Assembly: GCA_937900285.1 (NCBI GenBank)
Contig: CALCEM010000065.1
Coordinates: forward strand, 1-36,941
Length of the DNA: 36,941 nt
From: an uncultured Fretibacterium sp.
GTDB taxonomy: Bacteria > Synergistota > Synergistia > Synergistales > Aminobacteriaceae
Reading direction: 5' to 3'
Shown here: positions 15,689-23,520 of the stretch, piece after piece
Layout: each line of letters opens with the position of its first letter
Numbering within the stretch: position 1 is the stretch's first letter
Notes under the pieces: generated by a model
What the model saw: the letters and a program-made list of their open reading frames with translations, nothing else
Told to the model about the DNA's origin: nothing
Databases searched by the model: none
Made by a program: the position numbers and the translations under genes

Positions 15689-16324
15689 TTAGTTTTTTCC
15701 TATTGAGTGAATTAATTTTATATCTTGATCTTCCGGTAATTCCAAAAATTTTTTAAGCTCATCACGTTCAAACGATCCGCGCACTACAGCGTTCCAACCT
15801 TGAGAGGCCGCGTATAAATATGCGTTCTGCATGAGTGCTCCTATATGTGCATATCCCCATTGAGCTATTAAATTTTCCGGAGCATTTTTAATTTTCCATA
15901 GTGAAGCATCTTGAACATAAGCTAAATTTACGGAAGCGCTTTTTACAAATTCCTGTATACCAGTTTTAGCGCGGTGATCGCCGGATTTTAATAATATTAA
16001 CGAGTGGTCTAAAGCATTGTATTTATAAACGCCTTTTGAATCGAATACAAATACAAAAACATCCTGAATCCCCATTGTAACCGGATAAACTCTCAAATTG
16101 TTATCAGGTCTGTTTACGCCTGCTGTCGCCCACAATAAATTAGATAATTCCTGAGAAGTTAAAATCTCACCTGAAAATTCACGCGTTGATCTTCTGAGCT
16201 GTAATGCTTCCGTTAAGCTCATTCCGCCGGTAATTTCTGGTTTGGGCAGTTTAATAACTTCTTCGGCAAGTAAATTATTTGCAACAATAAAAATTAATAT
16301 GAATGCTAAAAAAAATTTTTTCAC
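15689..16324 (-). CDS. Exported nitroreductase-family protein
   Basis: About 211 residues. A signal peptide (KKFFLAFILIFIVANNLLAEE) precedes an FMN-dependent nitroreductase domain of the SagB/ThcOx-like type. LQLRRSTREFSGEILTSQELSNLLWA is the first FMN-binding stretch, with two adjacent Arg. YPVTMGIQDVFVFVFD and IGALMQNAYLYAASQGWNAVVRG are the later ones. An exported nitroreductase is uncommon but known in anaerobes; substrates cannot be inferred. The start is GTG at 16324, with AAGGAGTGG about 10 bases upstream and the signal peptide at the terminus; the in-frame ATG at 16402 has no such site. Two copies of a 14-bp direct repeat lie just upstream. Confidence 0.82.
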   Translation of the reverse strand: MKKFFLAFILIFIVANNLLAEEVIKLPKPEITGGMSLTEALQLRRSTREFSGEILTSQELSNLLWATAGVNRPDNNLRVYPVTMGIQDVFVFVFDSKGVYKYNALDHSLILLKSGDHRAKTGIQEFVKSASVNLAYVQDASLWKIKNAPENLIAQWGYAHIGALMQNAYLYAASQGWNAVVRGSFERDELKKFLELPEDQDIKLIHSIGKN

Positions 16325-16349
16325 AGTGTATCCACTCCTTTTTTCAAGC

Positions 16350-16382
16350 TTAAAAATAATGAGCAAGTTTAAAAATAATGAG
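16350..16382. repeat. 14-bp direct repeat upstream of the nitroreductase gene
   Basis: TTAAAAATAATGAG occurs at 16350-16363 and 16369-16382, 19 bases apart start to start, 26-58 bases before the GTG start. The spacing of nearly two helical turns would suit a dimeric or tandem regulator, but recent duplication explains it equally well. Confidence 0.6.
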
Positions 16383-16436
16383 ACTGGGGAGAATTTTAGC
16401 ACATATAAATTAAAAGCCGATAATAAAAAATTATTA

Positions 16437-16445
16437 TGTTAAAAT
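16437..16445 (+). promoter_or_regulatory. Extended -10 promoter for the antiporter gene
   Basis: TGTTAAAAT preceded by TTATTA lies 62 bases before the antiporter ATG. The 14 bases TATTATGTTAAAAT recur exactly before the gene at 19048. Confidence 0.5.
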
Positions 16446-16453
16446 TCACGCGC

Positions 16454-16480
16454 TTTATTATTTATTATTTATTATTTATT
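16454..16480. repeat. AT heptamer repeat (TTTATTA, about 3.9 copies)
   Basis: Three full TTTATTA units and most of a fourth sit between the putative -10 (16437-16445) and the ribosome-binding site of the antiporter gene, so copy number would change leader length but not reading frame. Confidence 0.7.
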
Positions 16481-16506
16481 TTTCAGAGAAGGCGTAAAAA
16501 TTTTTC

Positions 16507-17760
16507 ATGACGATACTACTTGAAACAGCTTTTGCATTATTTGCCGGTTTAATGATGACCCGCGTTTTTAAATATTCAGGTTTTGAATTTCCAGATGTAA
16601 CAGCTTTTTTAATTGCCGGTGTATTAGTTGGGCCGTATGTTCTTGGTAAATTTCATATAGGTTTCAGAACTCCTGATGAATTAGCGCAGGTAAATATTTT
16701 ATCTAATTTAGCACTGGGCTTTATAGCGTTTGACATCGGCAGCGAATTTAGAATGACACAATTAAAAAAAATGGGAAAAGTTGCGACTTTTATAGGAATT
16801 TTTCAAGCTGTTATAACTACGATTTTGGTCGATATAATTTTATTGAGTTTAAATTTAGTTCCTGTTCCAGTTGCTATAACTTTAGGCGCAATTGCTTCGG
16901 CGACTGCTCCGGCTGCCACGTTAATGGTAGTCCGGCAATTTAAAGCAAAAGGCCCGGTAACAGAATTATTATTACCGATAGTTGCGCTTGATGATGCTGC
17001 AGGTTTAGTAATTTTTGCGGTTTCAATCGGAACAGCTCAAGCATTAATGGGCGGCTCAATAAATTTAATTTCGATCGGGATAAATCCATTAATTGAAATA
17101 ATAAGCTCGTTAATTTTAGGCGGCTTAATGGGAATAATATTAACTTACCTTGAAAAATTATTTTTCTCGAACACGAACAGACTTTCAATGACAATAGCAT
17201 TCGTAATGATGACAATTTCACTTTCTTCGATACATTTTTATATCGGTAAAATTTTAATTAGTTTTTCATCGTTATTAGTTTGCATGATGCTGGGTACTGC
17301 TTTTTGTAATTTGAGCGAATATTCAGAGGACATTATGAAACGTTCTGAAAGATGGTCAGCACCATTATACGCGGTATTTTTTGTATTATCGGGCGCGCGA
17401 CTGGAACTCGGAGTATTTAAATATAATGCCGTAATAATAACGGGAATAGCTTATATTTTGAGCAGATGTGTCGGGAAATATTTCGGAGCTTTATGGAGCA
17501 GCACGGCCATGAAATGTAATTCAGACGTAAAAAAATATTTGGGCATCACGTTATTCCCTCAAGCCGGAGTCGCTCTCGGAATGGTAGTCAGTGCGCAGAG
17601 TTTAGGCGAGGAATACGGCGGAATCATTCGGAATATAATTTTATTCAGCGTTTTAATTTATGAATTATTCGGCCCCATGTTAACGCGTTGGGCATTAACC
17701 AAAGCCGGAGAAATTGAACCAGCTAAACCGGAACATAAAAACCGTTTGAGATTTAAGTAA
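16507..17760 (+). CDS. CPA2-family cation/proton antiporter
   Basis: A 417-residue integral membrane protein with about 12 hydrophobic segments. The paired acidic motif ALDDAAGLVIFA (about residues 160-172) is the ion-binding signature of the CPA2 (NapA/Kef type) sodium- or potassium-proton antiporters. FLIAGVLVGPYVLG and LGAIASATAPAATLMVV are the matching early helices and the half-broken helix. There is no C-terminal RCK/TrkA-N domain, so it is the NapA-like rather than the full KefB/C type. GAGAAGG precedes the ATG by about 13 bases. It probably shares a transcript with the hydrolase gene 70 bases downstream, since no terminator is seen between them. Confidence 0.88.
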   Translation: MTILLETAFALFAGLMMTRVFKYSGFEFPDVTAFLIAGVLVGPYVLGKFHIGFRTPDELAQVNILSNLALGFIAFDIGSEFRMTQLKKMGKVATFIGIFQAVITTILVDIILLSLNLVPVPVAITLGAIASATAPAATLMVVRQFKAKGPVTELLLPIVALDDAAGLVIFAVSIGTAQALMGGSINLISIGINPLIEIISSLILGGLMGIILTYLEKLFFSNTNRLSMTIAFVMMTISLSSIHFYIGKILISFSSLLVCMMLGTAFCNLSEYSEDIMKRSERWSAPLYAVFFVLSGARLELGVFKYNAVIITGIAYILSRCVGKYFGALWSSTAMKCNSDVKKYLGITLFPQAGVALGMVVSAQSLGEEYGGIIRNIILFSVLIYELFGPMLTRWALTKAGEIEPAKPEHKNRLRFK

Positions 17761-17830
17761 ATTTTATTTTGCGCATGTATTTTTATTTATGTATCATACT
17801 GAAAAAATTTTAAAGAGGTGTAATTTTATC

Positions 17831-18928
17831 TTGAGTTTACATACAAAATCTTTAATTTTTGTTGCAGTTTTTTTATTTTTGTTCGAGTTAAATATTAATT
17901 TTGCGTTTGCATCTGATTCAGTTGCGCCGAAGGAAAGTATAAACGCTTCAGAATTATCAAACGAGTGGGACAAAGTTTTTCCGGAAAATTCTGAAGTTTC
18001 ACATCATAAAATTACGTTTCATAATCGATTTGGTTTAACACTGGTTGGAGATTTGTACGAGCCTAAAAATAAAAATTCAAGTGAAAAATTTTCCGCTATA
18101 GCAGTCGCCGGACCTTATGGAGCAGTAAAAGAACAAGTTTCAGGATTATACGCTCAAGAGATGGCTGCGCGGGGATTTTTGACGCTGGCTTTTGATCCTG
18201 CTTATACTGGTGAGAGTGCAGGCGAACCGAGAAATATGACTGATCCCAGCGTTAACACTGAAGATTTTTCTGCGGCTGTTGATTATCTTTCAAATCTTGA
18301 TAACGTTGACCCCGAACGTGTTGGAATAATCGGAATATGTGGCTGGGGCGGATTTGGTTTGAGTGCAGCAGCAGCCGATCCGAGAATTAAGGCGGCCGTA
18401 ATTTCTACAATGTACGATATGAGCAGAAACATGGCGAACGGATATTTTGACAACGGCAGGGACCCGGCAGAAATTAGAAAAGAACGCATCGAAGCACGTA
18501 AAAAAATATCTGCACAGCGCACAGAAGATTATAAAAACGGATCGTATAAAATGGCTGGAGGAGTTCCAGAAAAAATTACTGATGAGATGCCTCAATTTGT
18601 GAAAGATTACAACAGCTTCTACCAGAATAAGCGCGGTTATCATCCGAGATCGTTTGGGTCAACTACAGGAAGGATTTTAATCTCTTCATTAAGTTTTATG
18701 AACATGCCGATTTTAAATTACATTGATGAAATTGAAAGCCCAGTATTAATTATTCACGGTGAAAAAGCTCACTCAAGATATTACAGCGAGGATGCTTTTA
18801 AAAAATTGACTGGCGATAACAAAGAATTATATATAATTCCTGGAGCTTCCCACGTTGATTTATATTACAGGATGGACGTAATTCCGTTTGACAAGATCGA
18901 AAAATTTTTTAAGGACAATTTGAAATAA
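17831..18928 (+). CDS. Exported alpha/beta-hydrolase
   Basis: About 365 residues: a signal peptide (hydrophobic SLIFVAVFLFLFELNINFAFA) and an alpha/beta-hydrolase fold related to dienelactone hydrolases. AIAVAGPYGAVKEQ forms the oxyanion region. VGIIGICGWGGFGLSAAAA is the nucleophile elbow and carries Cys where Ser is usual. SPVLIIHGEKAHS supplies an acid and GASHVDLYY the catalytic His. The Cys elbow recalls YcjY-like proteins; substrate unknown. I place the start at TTG 17831 because AAAGAGGTG lies about 11 bases upstream and the signal peptide then begins the protein. An ATG at 17789 lacks a ribosome-binding site. A terminator follows. Confidence 0.82.
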   Translation: MSLHTKSLIFVAVFLFLFELNINFAFASDSVAPKESINASELSNEWDKVFPENSEVSHHKITFHNRFGLTLVGDLYEPKNKNSSEKFSAIAVAGPYGAVKEQVSGLYAQEMAARGFLTLAFDPAYTGESAGEPRNMTDPSVNTEDFSAAVDYLSNLDNVDPERVGIIGICGWGGFGLSAAAADPRIKAAVISTMYDMSRNMANGYFDNGRDPAEIRKERIEARKKISAQRTEDYKNGSYKMAGGVPEKITDEMPQFVKDYNSFYQNKRGYHPRSFGSTTGRILISSLSFMNMPILNYIDEIESPVLIIHGEKAHSRYYSEDAFKKLTGDNKELYIIPGASHVDLYYRMDVIPFDKIEKFFKDNLK

Positions 18929-18963
18929 TAAAGATCCAAATAAATATTTAATTAAATAATTAT

Positions 18964-18999
18964 CCCGACAGTTTAAATAAAAATCTGCCGGGTTTTTTT
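18964..18999 (+). terminator. Intrinsic terminator after the hydrolase gene
   Basis: CCCGACAG pairs with CTGCCGGG (one A-C mismatch) across a 13-base loop, followed by seven T. Confidence 0.82.
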
Positions 19000-19007
19000 G
19001 TTTATTA

Positions 19008-19016
19008 TGTTAAAAT
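19008..19016 (+). promoter_or_regulatory. Extended -10 promoter for the small cysteine protein
   Basis: TGTTAAAAT, preceded by TATTA exactly as at 16432-16445, starts 9 bases after the terminator T-run and 32 bases before the ATG at 19048. Confidence 0.55.
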
Positions 19017-19047
19017 CGTAGAAATTTTTTGAGGAGATTAAAAATTA

Positions 19048-19380
19048 ATGACGAAGCAGGAAATTTTAACGAAGTTGAGCGAGCTTGTTACAGAACCTAC
19101 ATGTTGTAGTGAATTAAGAGAAGTTGCGGACAATTACATAAAATCCCAAACAAAAGAGAATAAAAAAATTTTAATCGAAGAATTAAGGGAAGATATTGTG
19201 CCGATTGATGGTTTTATAGAATTTTTAAGCTCCCAAGACGGAAGGGACTTTTTAGGCGAAGAGCGTGCGCGGGATACGTTAGGGCTTGCGAAAAAATTTA
19301 AGGCTGCAGGTAATAAAATTTGTTTTTGCCCGGCCTGTCAGACTGCAAATTTAATTTATAACAACAGGTCATTATTATAA
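19048..19380 (+). CDS. Small cysteine-motif protein (often labelled Hsp90-like)
   Basis: 110 residues, cytoplasmic and helical. Two cysteine clusters are present: TCCSEL near residue 18 and CFCPACQTA near residue 93. The whole pattern resembles a small conserved family of anaerobic Firmicutes and relatives that databases often label molecular chaperone Hsp90. It has no similarity to the Hsp90 ATPase, and that label should not be taken as function. The four or five cysteines could bind a metal or form redox pairs. GAGGAG lies about 11 bases before the ATG. The gene has its own extended -10 promoter and a downstream bidirectional terminator, so it is a single-gene unit. Confidence 0.78.
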   Translation: MTKQEILTKLSELVTEPTCCSELREVADNYIKSQTKENKKILIEELREDIVPIDGFIEFLSSQDGRDFLGEERARDTLGLAKKFKAAGNKICFCPACQTANLIYNNRSLL

Positions 19381-19422
19381 GTTGTAAAAAATTTTATAGT
19401 ACAGCAAGGAAGCACTTTAAAA

Positions 19423-19468
19423 ATAAAAAGAGGATCAGAATTATAAAAAAATTTTTCCTGACCCTCTT
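19423..19468. terminator. Bidirectional terminator between convergent genes
   Basis: AAGAGGATCAGAA pairs over about 13 bp with the arm ending at 19468 (TTCCTGACCCTCTT region). T-runs lie on both sides, so it can end the small cysteine gene (plus) and the secreted protein gene (minus). Confidence 0.8.
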
Positions 19469-19478
19469 AAATTTTTGT

Positions 19479-20222
19479 TTATCTGCGCTCAAGAATTGCG
19501 TTAACTGTATCAGCTTTCATGTTTAATAATACATAAAAATATCTGTACGGTCTCCACGTGTTATCATTGCTTTTAAAGTCTGTAACTTCCTGTTTTTTTG
19601 CACCGAATAACGGAATTTTGAAACCTTTAACTTTGAAGCCTCCGAAACCTCCAGTTTGTTCGATCATGCGTAAAGTTTCTGTTTTTGCTTTGAACTCGAT
19701 GTAATAATTTTTATATTCCGGTTCAAGTTTGATTATAGCTGAGTCGGCAAAATCAAATTCTGCTAATTCATTGCCGTTTTCATCCAGCACTCTCGTAAAT
19801 ATTTGCGGAATTTTTGCGATCTCTTCACCCAAATTAATTACTACATTTTGAGTTTTGCTTATAACTTTTATTGGCGAGTTCATATTTGCGAGGCCGTGTT
19901 TTTTGGTTGGAATTTGAGAATTTTCGACACCTTCATCGGCCCAAGAGAATTTTAAATCTTTACCAAAAGCTATTTCGCGGTAATTAACTTCGGTTTCTGT
20001 GACAGCTGTTGATTTTTTGGATTTTTTCGTTTTTGTTTTTATAACGTCTGGTCTCTCAACAATAACGATATTAGAATTACCGCCCGTGACTTCTTTTACA
20101 TTGTAGAGCGTTAAAATTCTAATATTTTGCGGATTTTTTGCTGCGTAAGAAATTCCATCAAGTGTCGCAAAAAACAAAAGTACCGTGCTCATCAAAGCAC
20201 AAATTATTTTTCTCACATTCAT
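19479..20222 (-). CDS. Secreted protein of unknown function
   Basis: About 247 residues with a signal peptide (NVRKIICALMSTVLLFFATLDGISYA, cut after SYA). I do not recognise the mature part. It has a lysine-rich linker (KTKTKKSKKSTA, about residues 65-77), then beta-rich segments such as VNYREIAFGKDLKFSW and FKVKGFKIPLFGAKK, and ends in a region rich in aromatic residues (WRPYRYFYVLLNM). It is probably periplasmic or outer-membrane associated. I take ATG 20222 as the start (GGAG 14 bases upstream). A GTG five codons earlier would abut the ribosome-binding site. No partner gene suggests a role. Confidence 0.68.
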   Translation of the reverse strand: MNVRKIICALMSTVLLFFATLDGISYAAKNPQNIRILTLYNVKEVTGGNSNIVIVERPDVIKTKTKKSKKSTAVTETEVNYREIAFGKDLKFSWADEGVENSQIPTKKHGLANMNSPIKVISKTQNVVINLGEEIAKIPQIFTRVLDENGNELAEFDFADSAIIKLEPEYKNYYIEFKAKTETLRMIEQTGGFGGFKVKGFKIPLFGAKKQEVTDFKSNDNTWRPYRYFYVLLNMKADTVNAILERR

Positions 20223-20343
20223 GATATAAATTCTCACTCCTAAAAAATAAAAAATTTTAGTTAAAACTGGGCTTGTATTATATTAACACAATCCCCCTAG
20301 AATTGAATTATTCCGGCAAATCTAGAGAGATTTTTTTTTTAAT

Positions 20344-22461
20344 TTACGCTGACAGTGATAATAAATTTCTGTAAATCGGATACGGCCAAATATCTGCCGC
20401 GACTGTTAATTCTGCTGCATCGCACTTAGCTCTAATAACGTCCATCAACGGGATAATATTATTAATTAAAAAGTCCGAACGCTCGCGAGCATTTAAATTA
20501 TTTAATTTTGCTTTGAGATTATATAAATTATTTGCGTCTGTTATTAATGAATTTTTTGCGCCTCCGAGTCCGTTTATATAACCTTTCCATGGAGTTGTAT
20601 CGCCAAAATCATAATTATCAAATGCTCTCATTGAATTATTTTCAAGAATTAGCTGGCGCGACAATGCCGGTAAAACTCCTTCCCAAAGCATGTCATACAA
20701 CACAGCTGCTTCAACTTCGAGACCTGTAGCAAATGCGTTCATTCTTATATCATGTAAATTTTCGAGTTCATGAGATTTATAAACGCCTAAATTTTCGAGC
20801 ATCTGTTTATTTTCCGGCTTCAACAGTAAATCAATTTTTTCCGGCACAGTTTCAGCTTCGATCAAACCTCTTTTACGGGCTTCTTCCTGCCATTCAGGGC
20901 TATAAGCATCACCCTCAAATAAAATATTACTGCCCATTTTAACGGCCTCTTTAACTGCTTCGATGCCTGCATCAATTGGATCAATTCCTGAAGCTGATTT
21001 ATTTTCTATCATTCTGGTAAGTTCTTCAACTCCCCAAGCCCAAAGAGATGCAAACATCGTAACGGGCAGAGCGATAGACTGTGAAGCACCTGGCGCACGA
21101 AATTCAAATTTATCACCGGTAAAAGCTACTGGCGAAGTTCTGTTACGGTCGCTGGCAAATTGAATTATTGACGGAATTTTATTTAAACCTGTATCCATCA
21201 TATTTTTATCTGGAAGCGAAACGTCTGAATTATCGAGCCTATGTAATAAATCAGTCAAGGCCGACCCCAAATAAACGCTAATAATTGACGGCGGAGCTTC
21301 ATGGCCTCCCAACCTGAATAAATTCCCGTAAGTTGCTACGGATGCCTGTAACAAGCTGTGAAATTTCGACACGCCCAAAATTACCGCAGATAAAAATAAT
21401 AAAAATACTACGTTGCGCCGGCTGCTGTTTGAAGGTTTTAATAAATTTCTTCCTTCGCTGTCAACGAGTGAAATATTTGTGTGTTTGCCGCTTCCGTTCA
21501 TGCCGTAAAATGGTTTTTCATGAAATAATAATCTTAATTCGTGTTGTCGTGCTAATTTTCTCATGACTTCCATTAAAATTTGATTTTGATCGCAGGCTGT
21601 ATTAGCTTCGGAATATAAATGAGCAAATTCAAATTGGCATCTTGCGACTTCGTTATGACGCGCCAAAACTGAAACGCCTAAACGTGATAAATCTCTCTCA
21701 ACATCTTCCATGTAGCTTAAAACTCTGGTTGGAATTGCGCCAAAATAATGATGGTCTAATTTTTGATCTTTTGCAGGTTGCGCACCGATTAAAGTCCTTC
21801 CGCAAAATCTTATATCCGGCCTTAATTGAGCGCGTGGACGATCCAGTAAAAAATATTCCTGTTCAGCACCAACGGTCATTTTAACGTATTTAATTCCGCG
21901 CTGGCCTAAAGTTCTTAATAATTTCAGCGCACGGGTTTCGAGGGCATTTACTGCGCGCAACAGAGGCATTTTTAAATCAAGCGAAGTCCCATCAAACGAC
22001 AACAAAACCGAAGGAATACATAACGTTCCGCCCTTATGACTTTTCACGATGAAAGCCGGGCTGCTTACGTCCCAAACTGAATAACCGCGAGCTTCAAAAG
22101 TTGAACGACTCCCGGCCGATGGAAAACTTGAAGCATCTGTTTCACCCTGTGTTAAATGATGTCCTCTGAAAACGTCGACGGTATTGCCTGAATTATCGGA
22201 CATTGTAAACGCCTGATGTTTTTCGGCTGTTAATTCTGTTTGAGGCTGAAACCAATGCGCCCAATGTGTAGCACCTTTTGAGATCGCCCAATCTTTCATG
22301 GCATTAGCGACTATATCCGCAGCTTCGGGGCTTAAACGTTCACGCCCTTCCATAGCTTCGATAATTTGAGAATATATTTCAGGGTTTAATTTCTCCTTCA
22401 TAATTCGTTTATCGAAAACCATAGAGCCAAAAATTTCGTGTATTGGTTTAAATTCTGACAT
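20344..22461 (-). CDS. glnN: Type III glutamine synthetase
   Basis: 705 residues, the length of the large type III enzyme (GSIII) that ligates ammonia to glutamate and forms double hexameric rings. Family segments are visible throughout: KDWAISKGATHWAHWFQP near residue 75, VGAEQEYFLLDRP (metal-binding glutamate), YGMNGSGKHTNISLVDS (glutamate and ATP loops), and FEFRAPGASQSIALPVT. The C-terminal helical extension is complete. AAAGGA lies about 13 bases before the ATG. A promoter-like TTGACT/AATAAT pair is at 22524-22551. It appears to be transcribed alone; no PII protein or regulator gene is adjacent. Confidence 0.96.
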   Translation of the reverse strand: MSEFKPIHEIFGSMVFDKRIMKEKLNPEIYSQIIEAMEGRERLSPEAADIVANAMKDWAISKGATHWAHWFQPQTELTAEKHQAFTMSDNSGNTVDVFRGHHLTQGETDASSFPSAGSRSTFEARGYSVWDVSSPAFIVKSHKGGTLCIPSVLLSFDGTSLDLKMPLLRAVNALETRALKLLRTLGQRGIKYVKMTVGAEQEYFLLDRPRAQLRPDIRFCGRTLIGAQPAKDQKLDHHYFGAIPTRVLSYMEDVERDLSRLGVSVLARHNEVARCQFEFAHLYSEANTACDQNQILMEVMRKLARQHELRLLFHEKPFYGMNGSGKHTNISLVDSEGRNLLKPSNSSRRNVVFLLFLSAVILGVSKFHSLLQASVATYGNLFRLGGHEAPPSIISVYLGSALTDLLHRLDNSDVSLPDKNMMDTGLNKIPSIIQFASDRNRTSPVAFTGDKFEFRAPGASQSIALPVTMFASLWAWGVEELTRMIENKSASGIDPIDAGIEAVKEAVKMGSNILFEGDAYSPEWQEEARKRGLIEAETVPEKIDLLLKPENKQMLENLGVYKSHELENLHDIRMNAFATGLEVEAAVLYDMLWEGVLPALSRQLILENNSMRAFDNYDFGDTTPWKGYINGLGGAKNSLITDANNLYNLKAKLNNLNARERSDFLINNIIPLMDVIRAKCDAAELTVAADIWPYPIYRNLLSLSA

Positions 22462-22523
22462 AAAATAAAAATCCTTTCAATTTAAACATTAAAATAAAAT
22501 AAAAAATTGCTTAAATTAAAAAA

Positions 22524-22551
22524 ATTATTGCATGAATAAATTTAAAGTCAA
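22524..22551 (-). promoter_or_regulatory. Probable glnN promoter
   Basis: The minus strand has TTGACT, a 16-base spacer and AATAAT preceded by TGC (extended -10 type), about 65 bases before the glnN start. Confidence 0.55.
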
Positions 22552-22636
22552 TATTTAACGCGATATAAATTAAAATTAAATTAAATAAAATTAAATAAAT
22601 TTTTGACGTGATAAATTTTATAGAATATAATCCCAA

Positions 22637-22675
22637 AAATAAAAAAATTCCCCCAAGTCCGCTAAACTCAGGGGA
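22637..22675 (-). terminator. Intrinsic terminator after the DUF2922 gene
   Basis: The minus strand has TCCCCTGAGT pairing with ACTTGGGGGA (10 bp) across a 7-base loop, then ATTTTTTT. It lies 22 bases after the stop. Confidence 0.88.
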
Positions 22676-22697
22676 TAATTATAAATTATTTTTTCAC

Positions 22698-22919
22698 TTA
22701 GGCATTTACATTAATTTCTGTCTCTGTTGTAGTGATCATCGTTGCGCTGGAAATTGCAACAGGGACATCTGTGTAAATTGTTCCGTTCGTGATCATTCCG
22801 TTCATTAAAGCTCTAACATCTGAGCTTTCCACATTTTTGTCAGCACTGCTAAATGTAAAATTTACATCTTCACCGCCTGCATTTTTGAACACCAATTTTA
22901 ATTTACTGCTCTCGGTCAT
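22698..22919 (-). CDS. DUF2922-family small protein
   Basis: 73 residues matching the short beta-rich DUF2922 pattern: KLKLVFKNAGGEDVNFTFSS, the central DVRALMNGMITNGTIY and a C-terminal A.MITTTETEINV strand. Members are common in Firmicutes and some diderms and almost always sit beside a DUF1659 gene, as here. Function is unknown. GGAGGTG lies about 9 bases before the ATG. It is 46 bases downstream of the DUF1659 gene and is followed at once by a strong terminator, so the two small genes form a closed unit. Confidence 0.85.
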   Translation of the reverse strand: MTESSKLKLVFKNAGGEDVNFTFSSADKNVESSDVRALMNGMITNGTIYTDVPVAISSATMITTTETEINVNA

Positions 22920-22965
22920 TTTTTTATTTCACCTCCTTTTAAATTCTCGACCAAAAATAATTAAA

Positions 22966-23199
22966 TTAATCATCAACATTGCTTAATGTCTTTACTTCTG
23001 TCTGTTCAACTGTATAAACTTCATTTTCAAGACAAGGAGCCATAAGATCAACTATCGTTAAAATTTTTTCTGGGGTGGCTGTCGTGTAATTTAAATTTCC
23101 CATCCCTACAGTTTTAGTTTTAACGTCGCCGTTTGAATTAATTCCGGCATTGAGTTTTACATTAACTGCAAATCTCTTCATAGTAGCAACTGCTGCCAT
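22966..23199 (-). CDS. DUF1659-family small protein
   Basis: 77 residues in the DUF1659 pattern: LNAGINSNGDVKTKTVGMGNLN followed by a helix ATPEKILTIVDLMAPCL and a final strand VYTVEQTEVKTL. The family has no known function and travels with DUF2922, the next gene. AGAGGTG precedes the ATG by about 10 bases. The promoter upstream (23259-23286) has perfect -35 and -10 boxes, the best in the window, so this small pair is probably highly expressed. Confidence 0.85.
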   Translation of the reverse strand: MAAVATMKRFAVNVKLNAGINSNGDVKTKTVGMGNLNYTTATPEKILTIVDLMAPCLENEVYTVEQTEVKTLSNVDD

Positions 23200-23258
23200 T
23201 TTTTAAATTCACCTCTTTTTAATTTAAATTTGCAACGTTTTTATTACGTTACGGTGAA

Positions 23259-23286
23259 ATTATATATCATAAATTTATATTGTCAA
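23259..23286 (-). promoter_or_regulatory. Strong promoter of the DUF1659/DUF2922 pair
   Basis: The minus strand has TTGACA, a 16-base spacer and TATAAT, both boxes perfect. Just downstream the leader can form a GTAACG/CGTTGC stem near its 5' end, of the kind that protects messages from decay. Confidence 0.9.
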
Positions 23287-23454
23287 CTCTTTTTTAAATA
23301 AATTTTTAAAATTAAACTTAAAAATAATTATATTTCGCTTTAAATCAGCTTTATAACTGGATTTATAAATTTAAAAAATAAATAAATAATTTAAATATTT
23401 CACAAAAAAGCGCGATTTTATTAAAAATATTTTACTCATTTTAGAGTAATTTTA
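23287..23454. other. AT-rich gap with one small inverted repeat
   Basis: Between the strong promoter and the rhodanese terminator there is no reading frame or RNA gene I can support. The only structure is TTACTC-ATTTTA-GAGTAA at 23432-23449, which could be an operator or a chance palindrome in AT-rich DNA. Confidence 0.6.
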
Positions 23455-23502
23455 TAAAAAATCCTCCCAAAATAAATTATTTTCAGATTATTTTCAGGAG
23501 GA
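23455..23502 (-). terminator. Intrinsic terminator of the six-gene operon
   Basis: The minus strand has a 15-bp stem, TCCTCCTGAAAATAA with TTTATTTTGGGAGGA, an 11-base loop and six T. It lies about 20 bases after the rhodanese stop. Confidence 0.88.
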
Positions 23503-23520
23503 AAATTTTAATTATTTTAT

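Noticed and set aside
19048..19380. Hsp90 chaperone
   Set aside because: The protein is 110 residues with two cysteine clusters and none of the Hsp90 ATPase motifs; the database label for this family is not informative.
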